Part shown: positions 57,837 to 64,000 of the stretch, piece by piece
Layout of the letters: every line of letters begins with the position of its first letter
Numbering within the stretch: position 1 is the first letter of the stretch
Source: Boothiomyces macroporosus
Lineage: Eukaryota; Chytridiomycota; Chytridiomycetes; Rhizophydiales; Terramycetaceae
DNA length: 64,000 nt
Assembly (NCBI GenBank): GCA_027604185.1
Contig: JADGKB010000044.1
Location: 45,398 to 109,397, forward strand
Direction of reading: 5' to 3'
Notes under the pieces: model-generated
What the model was told of the DNA's origin: nothing
The model's input: only the letters and a program-made list of their open reading frames with translations
The model's database searches: none
Program-made: the position numbers and the translations under genes

Positions 57837-58453
57837 GGGAAATGTTAATTTTAGGAAATGACGTACACCCAAAAATACGTGTCTTTACTTCTAAATCTAC
57901 TTGGGTTGGTATACTTTTATTATCATAAAAGCCTTTGATAGATGCTTTATTGAAATATTAAGAGATGGCGGAATGTCGTAACTGCAAATATAATATTTAC
58001 CGAATCTTTCACTGTCATATGTTGAATGAGACAGACTTATAGAAACCGCTTCAGCAGAGTAGTTTGATTTCGCATTTTGAATTTTCCATCAATTATGATT
58101 TTTGGAAGACCAGGTCGCGCGAAAATAGGATATATCTTATAGAGTATATCTTATAGGATATATATTATAGGGTATATCTTATAGGATATATCTTATTCAA
58201 ATTTACATTAACGGTAACTCAAGCTGAATACATGATTGTAAAGTGCGTTGATTGCTAGCACGTAATAGAATTGGTTAGGACCTCATGGCATGGTGAGCAA
58301 ATAGTTCGACTAGAGTTTCTTCAAGTATTTCAGCGACCAGTATTTAATTCCAGCCCGAAACATGCACTATCAATTGAAGAAAGTCCGCAGTTATTCCAGG
58401 TTCAGAGAACACACAGTTATAAGAGTGACAATGCCATTTTATTCAAGTAAATG
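57837..58453. other. Intergenic region with a short tandem repeat
   Basis: 617 bp upstream of paralogue 4 and downstream of paralogue 5. It holds the 14-bp repeat at 58127-58196. A plus-strand frame at 58362-58616 overlaps paralogue 5 and looks like its shadow. Nothing else seen. Confidence 0.45.
58127..58196. repeat. 14-bp tandem repeat, five units
   Basis: Five consecutive 14-bp units of the form AGGATATATCTTAT, with single changes in units 2, 3 and 4. Very AT-rich. Lies between two seven-helix paralogues. Confidence 0.9.
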
Positions 58454-59896
58454 TCAGTTGATATTAAAGACTTTTAAAAAAACATTTTTCGTAGTATTTC
58501 TGGCAGTGCCTGAAGGTGGTGTCACTATCTTCTTTCCTTTGATGTTTACCATCATATTAATTAGCATACCATATATAACTAGAACAAAGAATGAATTCAG
58601 GGCTTGCAGACAATAGTAAATTCCAAACATGGCAGAATACGCCCTGTCGCCTCCAATCAACAGTGTGTAATTTACAATGATATTCAATATCTCGTATACA
58701 AGCACTGTGCAAATTTGCAAAATTAGTAGCAGCCCCATTAAATATATCTGTCTCTTTTGTGTGTATACTTTTTTCTGCTCAATGTTGGAAAATACCTTGT
58801 AGAGTATGATGAGCGAGGGAAGCATTTCCACCAGAATATAAACCGTTCTCCATATAAAGAATGTTTTCCCTTGGATACTAAACAATAAGTAGAAAGTCTC
58901 GTCTTCTCCTTTAATCAACCCATAGAGATCCCCAAACGCATACCAGTACATGGTAGAGAAATGCAACAGCGTCAGTGATATGTAAGCCAACTTTTCCAAT
59001 AGAGTACCTTGGAATTGCGTGTAAATGGTAAACAAAATATTCAAACTTATATATACAGTGAAAAGTGAGCTGACATTGGATAACTGTGTAAATACATCAA
59101 ATATAAACGTGGTGGTATCATCAGGAAATACAGTAATATTGTAAATAAACTGCAGAACAATGTTGATTAGGAGTGTTAGCTGAGCGATTGAAAACAACAA
59201 GTCTTTTCGAGTTTTATATTTCCTGTAACGATAAAAGTAAAACACCGCTGTAACCGTTGGAATTAGGAATGCTAGAGCATAGCAAAAGACTGAAAATATC
59301 TCTATCGGCATTTTGTACAAAGGAACTACTTCTGTAAACGGGGTGGTGGCTTCCCAAATGAAATTCACACTACCAACAATAATGGAAGTCCCGATAGAAA
59401 CATTCCCAAGCAGCAATGAATTGTATGATTGCAGAATACTGACTGGATATGTTTCACTAAATCCAATACAGTTTGTGTTGTTGTATATCGTGACAGTATT
59501 AGACAGGAGGTCGCATTTAATATTTCCAACACAGTTGCCTCCCCCAAGTATAAATGTCTTGTTGTATCCATAGTTTGAGTTATTCCCTTTTGCTTCTATT
59601 GAGCAATATTTGATGTTATTCGCAGATAACGGTGCTGTATAATCTGTTATTTGGTCTATATAATTTCGTGTGATAGAATGATACCCATTTGTGAATTGCA
59701 AATCTACAGAAGAGATGCAGCACCCTACTGGAATAGGCAGGTTTGCATTTCCACACAGTGGTAGCGGGGTATCTGTTTGTAAATTGGTAAACTCTATTGT
59801 TGGGTTGTTTTCAGTAAAAATGTACATTGATGAAGGAGGTCCGCTGCAATCTGCTGCTGTCGTCCATCCAGACTGGAAGACTAACTTTGCTGTCAT
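58454..59896 (-). CDS. Orphan seven-helix receptor-like protein, paralogue 5
   Basis: Intronless, 480 residues, opening MTAKLVFQSGWTTAADCSGP. Outer region: PLCGNANLPIPVGCCISSVD, YCSIEAKG, NTNCIGFSETYP, with several glycosylation sites. Seven helices run from about residue 207 (IEIFSVFCYALAFLIPTVTA) to 455 (YCLQALNSFFVLVIYGMLIN). Helix 4 carries LHFSTMYWYAFGDLYGL, where TMYWY and D-Y-L are shared with paralogues 3 and 4. Basic tail of about 25 residues. The closest relative in the window appears to be paralogue 4 or 3 by eye. Confidence 0.8.
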   Translation of the reverse strand: MTAKLVFQSGWTTAADCSGPPSSMYIFTENNPTIEFTNLQTDTPLPLCGNANLPIPVGCCISSVDLQFTNGYHSITRNYIDQITDYTAPLSANNIKYCSIEAKGNNSNYGYNKTFILGGGNCVGNIKCDLLSNTVTIYNNTNCIGFSETYPVSILQSYNSLLLGNVSIGTSIIVGSVNFIWEATTPFTEVVPLYKMPIEIFSVFCYALAFLIPTVTAVFYFYRYRKYKTRKDLLFSIAQLTLLINIVLQFIYNITVFPDDTTTFIFDVFTQLSNVSSLFTVYISLNILFTIYTQFQGTLLEKLAYISLTLLHFSTMYWYAFGDLYGLIKGEDETFYLLFSIQGKTFFIWRTVYILVEMLPSLIILYKVFSNIEQKKVYTQKRQIYLMGLLLILQICTVLVYEILNIIVNYTLLIGGDRAYSAMFGIYYCLQALNSFFVLVIYGMLINMMVNIKGKKIVTPPSGTARNTTKNVFLKVFNIN

Positions 59897-60105
59897 TGAT
59901 GAAAAGTAGGTAACGTCATTCTTTTGGCAAATCTATGAAATCACTAGATACCATTTTAAAAGATTGAACAAGATATTGGTTCTATTTATTCAGTGACTAA
60001 GGCTGTTTCTATAGAGTTACTGGGCGATTAAAGTTCATGAGTCGATCGAATACTTTAAGCCATCAAAGTTGGTGAAAATATAAACAAGAAACAGGTCTTT
60101 TTTAA

Positions 60106-61506
60106 TCATGTGGGATTGTGGTATGTATTCTTTGTAATCAGCTTCATTACGAGTCGAAGTTTTTCATAAATGACTAGTGTAAGAAAAGAATTGTTCATTT
60201 GTAGCAGAAATAGTACAGCATCCATAGAAAGCAAAGTTCGATCATCTTTCAACACTAGCGTCTGATTGCAAAGTATACCAAATACTTCGTACACGATGAT
60301 ATTGCATATTTGAATTACTGAGATGGGCATGATAAAGCCCATCTGCTTTCTTAATTTCTCTTTGATTTTCTTTGATTTTGATGCTATAATCATTTTATAT
60401 AGAATGACAAACGATGGGGCTACTTCCATCACCAAATAGATTGGATACCAAATGGAATTTCCTTTTGCTTGAGCGTTGGTTAAAGTAAGATCCAAGCTAT
60501 TGGATTCGATATTTGCAAACAGTAGAATATCGTCAATGAAATTATAGTACAGGCATGAAAAGTGGATAACGGTGAATAAACCATAAACCAACTTTTCCCA
60601 AATTGTGTTTTGAAATTCAACAAATATGGTAAACAGAATAAACAAACTAATGTACACGCTGAATAGGGAATAAATGTGGAATATTTGCATTACAGAGTCG
60701 TACTTTGCTAATGCCAAATTGTCAACAAAAACAGTGTTGTAATATACCACTTGAATAATTACATTTGTAGTAATAAAAATCTCGGATATCATGAACAATA
60801 TATCTCGTAGTTTTTTAAATTTGAAATACATTCTTCCATAGTATACACTGATAATCGTGCCTGTCAAAATTGCAATGCTGTAACAAACAGCAGCAAATAT
60901 TTCTACTCCAACTTTGTATTTTGGAACTAGCTCAGCTTGAGGAGTATAACCGGTCCAAATAAAGTCCAATTTCGCATTTGATATTTCTTGACTGCTGGCT
61001 GTAATGTTACCAAATATTAAAGAATTGAATATCGAATTTGAATGGATATCAAATGTTTCCTTGTATCCGCTGCAATTTGTATTGTTGTATATGGATATGG
61101 CGCCATCTTGAAGGCTACACACCACAGTATCCTCAATACACTGACCATTCCCCAGATAAAAAACTTGAGAATACCCCAATAAAGAATTTTGACCGGCTGC
61201 TGTGAGTGTACAATATGCGTGTCCATTAGATAAAGTAGGAAAGGTAAGTGAATCATTAATGCTGATATAATTACGTGTAAGTGATTGATAGTTGTAGGTG
61301 AATTCTAAATCAACTGAGGATATGCAGCATCCTCGTTCTATGTCCACATGAGCAGCCCCACATAAAGGTATCGGATTATCATACATTTGTGAAATATAAA
61401 CGGGAGTAGGATTACTTTCAGGAAATAAATACATTACTGCTGGAGGACCAGAGCATTCATAAGAGTCAAACCAACCTGAAAGAAACACCGTACTCGCTGT
61501 ATTCAT
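60106..61506 (-). CDS. Orphan seven-helix receptor-like protein, paralogue 6
   Basis: Intronless, 466 residues from the ATG at 61506 (the frame extends six codons upstream). It opens MNTASTVFLSGWFDSYECSG and keeps the whole Cys pattern (PLCGAAHV, RGCCISSVDLEFTYNYQSLT, AYCTLTAAG, TNCSGYKETF) and seven helices. Although next to paralogues 3-5, its helix 7 (NSFLTLVIYEKL) and the VLKDDRTLLSMDA loop resemble paralogues 1 and 2, so the two clusters exchanged members or both predate the split. Short tail with little sequence after helix 7. Confidence 0.8.
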   Translation of the reverse strand: MNTASTVFLSGWFDSYECSGPPAVMYLFPESNPTPVYISQMYDNPIPLCGAAHVDIERGCCISSVDLEFTYNYQSLTRNYISINDSLTFPTLSNGHAYCTLTAAGQNSLLGYSQVFYLGNGQCIEDTVVCSLQDGAISIYNNTNCSGYKETFDIHSNSIFNSLIFGNITASSQEISNAKLDFIWTGYTPQAELVPKYKVGVEIFAAVCYSIAILTGTIISVYYGRMYFKFKKLRDILFMISEIFITTNVIIQVVYYNTVFVDNLALAKYDSVMQIFHIYSLFSVYISLFILFTIFVEFQNTIWEKLVYGLFTVIHFSCLYYNFIDDILLFANIESNSLDLTLTNAQAKGNSIWYPIYLVMEVAPSFVILYKMIIASKSKKIKEKLRKQMGFIMPISVIQICNIIVYEVFGILCNQTLVLKDDRTLLSMDAVLFLLQMNNSFLTLVIYEKLRLVMKLITKNTYHNPT

Positions 61507-61630
61507 GTGAGAGTAATTTTTCAAAAAATGACGTACACTGTTAAAAAGTACATCTCGACCATTTGAAATTTCCGCAACAATTTAACCACCTTAGCACAAA
61601 TAAATCTTGGTTGGGATACTAGGATATCCA

Positions 61631-63902
61631 CTAATCCAAATCCAATAAACGTAATCTGTTGCTATACTTGGAATAAATAAAATCATCCACGCTATTATAA
61701 ATTTCCATAAAAGTATCACTTTTCCACGCAGGTCCTTTTCCATTCTTTTTAATCAACCTATTTCGTATCAGTTGAAGAATTGTAAGGCAGTTTTCCATAT
61801 CGGAACAATCAACAAGATCATGGAGGTAATCAATTACTAATTTCATATCCAGGGTATCTGGAATATCTGTCAACATTTCGCACCATTCAAGTATCCAGCC
61901 CGTAATAGTTTTTACGCATGTTTCGTCTAGAAAGACTGCTATTTTGGATTCCACTCTCTTTTTTATAGGTTTCTTTTTCAATTTGGCCAATTCCTCCTGT
62001 TCTTTTTGTATTTGTTTCGGAAGCAGTTTGAATATTTGTGGATCAATCTGGGAAAATGAAGGAATTAGATAGTCTGGGATGTTTCCAACTTCAACAGCTG
62101 GAAAATCAACCTTTAGTCTTTTGAAATTTGCAACTTTTGTTTTCGGCTTACGTTTTGTGAAATCTAATTTTGGCTGTTTAATGTCCACCTTTCCATTTTC
62201 TTTCAAGTGTAGCCCAATACCACGTAATTCTTGTACAGGTATTTTGAAACTGTTTATGATATTCATAGAGTTTTTGTATATTACATCACCGCTATTTGCT
62301 ATTCTGTCTAGATTTACAGCTTTTGAATAATCTTTGCATTTCCCACATCCAAGAAACTTCCATGGTTCACCTGCATAATCTCTTTCTTTTAGTTTGACAG
62401 TTAAATGATTACAATTCAGTCCAGCTTGTTTCATTCTCTTGAAAACTTCATCTGCAAACTCTTTCATAAATATTTCCAACTGGTCCTGAGTTTTAAACCT
62501 GATTCCCCAATTAACATCACTTCCAATAGTCTGTCTTGCTTTGTTTTGCAATGTTCGAGTATCTATTCCTCTTGCTATATTGTAAAATGCACTGCCATTC
62601 TTTTCGCCAAATATCTGCTTTAGTTTTCCTACTTGTAGTGTTTGGAGATCTTTGATAGTGTGAATGTCTATACTTGCAAACTTTTTCTTTGCTTGGTATC
62701 CCACTCCAGGTAGTTTACCTACTGGTGTATCTAGAACTGATTCGATATCATCTAAAAAGTATTTCGAGTTTGGTTTGGCAAAGTTAACAGCTAATCTAGC
62801 CAATAGTGGATTAGGACCTATACCAACACTAGCATTGCATCCTGTTTTTGCTTTTATTTCTGTGCGCAAGAATTCAGCATATTCTAGACTACTTTCTGGT
62901 GTATGATCTTTTATGACAGTCGAAACATCAATTACTGCTTCGTCACAAGATATTGCTTGCATATAATCAGAGTTTTCATATAATACATTGTACAGTTCGG
63001 TTGTACACTGTTTAATTTCTTCAAAATCATAAGGCAGCACAACCAAGTCTTGGCACAGCTCTTTGGCTCTACCAACAAAAGATCCATTGGTTATACCGTA
63101 CTTTCTCGCTACATAGTTACAAGAGGCTATTTCTGAAGTAGAGTTTTCGTCTCCTTTTTCAGAGTGCGCTACTACTACTGGTTTATCATTGTATTGAGGG
63201 TATTTACGGAGTATAACAGACACAAAGAAGCAGTCCATATCTATATGAAATACAATCCTATTTGTAGTCTTTGGAACTGGTTTTGTCTTTATCTTTTCAG
63301 CAATTTCAAAGACTAAATCTTGCTTCCAGGTGGAAAGAAAGTGTAGCCTGGAATGCTCAAAATAAGTTTTAATGAATCCAGGACAACTTGAATCCATTGG
63401 CTTTTTTCTTTCTAATGGTTGGTTTCCTTTTTGACTTGCTAGTAGTCCTAAATCTATTGATTCATTGTCAGAATCAATATCTTGCAACACATCTATATCC
63501 GATTCACCAGTCAGAGACAAAGATCTACTCTTCACACTGGCAAAACTAATTGGATTTTCAGCTTTTCTCAAACTGTACTTTTTCCAATCCAGCAATTTAT
63601 TGGCATTCAGGCTATCAACCAGCCAGTCTGAATTCACCATTGGTTTATTCACAATCTGTAGTTTCCGCAGTGTCATCTGAATTAATATAAGGTACTTGGT
63701 TGGCTATAATATGAGTGCATTTGGAGAACGAATCCCTAATCGTTCCGCCGTTCATTGTGATTGCTTCTGGTGAAATGTTTGGAATGTAGCCGTCCAGAAA
63801 CAGGTCCAGTCCCGTGAACAGATCGCTAGTTTTTTCTTTTCTTTGTTCCAGTAATTTCCTTCTCTTTGATTGAATGTAGTGGCTGTCGCTGTTGAATGCC
63901 AT
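61631..63902 (-). CDS. REV1: DNA repair deoxycytidyl transferase Rev1
   Basis: Two exons around a 19-nt intron at 63677-63695 give 750 residues. Order: N-terminal BRCT (DGYIPNISPEAITMNGGTIR, SKCTHIIANQ, spliced to the end with SDWLVDS), Y-family polymerase core (FHIDMDCFFVSVILRKYPQY with catalytic Asp, ISCDEAVID with Asp-Glu, ASVGIGPNPLLARLA), little-finger domain, a ubiquitin-binding motif (IPDYLIPSFSQIDPQIFKLL) and a C-terminal protein-binding domain. Rev1 inserts dCMP opposite lesions and scaffolds translesion polymerases. It is shorter than human REV1 (1251) but has every domain. Only one UBM is evident. Confidence 0.95.
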
Positions 63903-63945
63903 TGGAGATTAAAAGTTCTTTTTTCGCAATATCTAAAGAACTAAA

Positions 63946-64000
63946 TTATCCGCTATGATATCTAATATCTAAGAGTTAATTTATCCGCTATGATATCTAA
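63946..64000. repeat. 35-bp period repeat at the window edge
   Basis: TTATCCGCTATGATATCTAA occurs at 63946-63965 and again at 63981-64000, with a 15-bp spacer. It lies upstream of REV1 and may continue outside the window. Confidence 0.7.

Overview
The window looks like a compact, AT-rich nuclear segment from a flagellated (zoosporic) early-diverging fungus. The fungal signal comes from four velvet-domain genes, an Arb1-type ABCF ATPase, two Slt2-type MAP kinases and a Vam7-type SNARE. The flagellar signal comes from CEP290, DNAI3/WDR63, an ARMC2-like protein and DNAAF5. I cannot name the species. A chytrid, blastoclad, rozellid or aphelid-like lineage with a working axoneme would fit.

The most striking property is the intron set. 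Following reading frame and protein homology by hand, I placed 85 spliceosomal introns in 22 genes, and every one is 19-23 nt long (21 of 19, 33 of 20, 22 of 21, 7 of 22, 2 of 23). They have GTA-like donors and a YTAAY-like branch site a few bases before the acceptor. Ignoring them makes nearly every conserved gene look broken into several ORFs; removing them gives uninterrupted proteins with family-typical lengths. One intron is GC-AG, and two appear to end in TG instead of AG.

Layout: 0-2 kb, a PX-WD40 protein (cut by the window edge), a 40-bp tandem repeat and a DUF1295 reductase. 2.4-8.8 kb, DNAI3, a Golgi-type Ca/Mn P-type ATPase and TAF8. 8.8-16.5 kb, an SH3-WW-PH-RhoGAP protein, FAHD1 and a lysine methyltransferase starting 9 bp apart, an unknown protein, ARB1, an MBL-fold hydrolase and a chalcone-isomerase-like protein. 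16.6-20 kb, DBF4. 20-24.5 kb, four tandem velvet genes. 24.9-36 kb, VAM7, a small unknown gene, the acetyl-CoA transporter SLC33A1, the 2173-residue CEP290 and ribosomal protein eS26. 36.5-45 kb, an unknown coiled-coil protein, two members of an intronless seven-helix family, two single-pass membrane proteins and an amino-acid permease. 45-48 kb, a divergent pair of Slt2-type MAP kinases. 48-55 kb, ARMC2-like, STI1 and DNAAF5. 54.8-61.5 kb, four more seven-helix paralogues. 61.6-63.9 kb, REV1, then a short repeat at the window edge.

Functional themes are axoneme building and the ciliary gate (DNAI3, CEP290, ARMC2, DNAAF5, with STI1 as chaperone), signalling and surface sensing (MAP kinases, RhoGAP, six orphan receptor-like proteins, two type I membrane proteins), velvet transcription factors and genome maintenance (DBF4, REV1). 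Genes are packed tightly: neighbouring starts or stops may lie 2-60 bp apart, and an AATAAA signal often overlaps or follows the stop codon. No rRNA, tRNA, transposon or CRISPR array was recognised.
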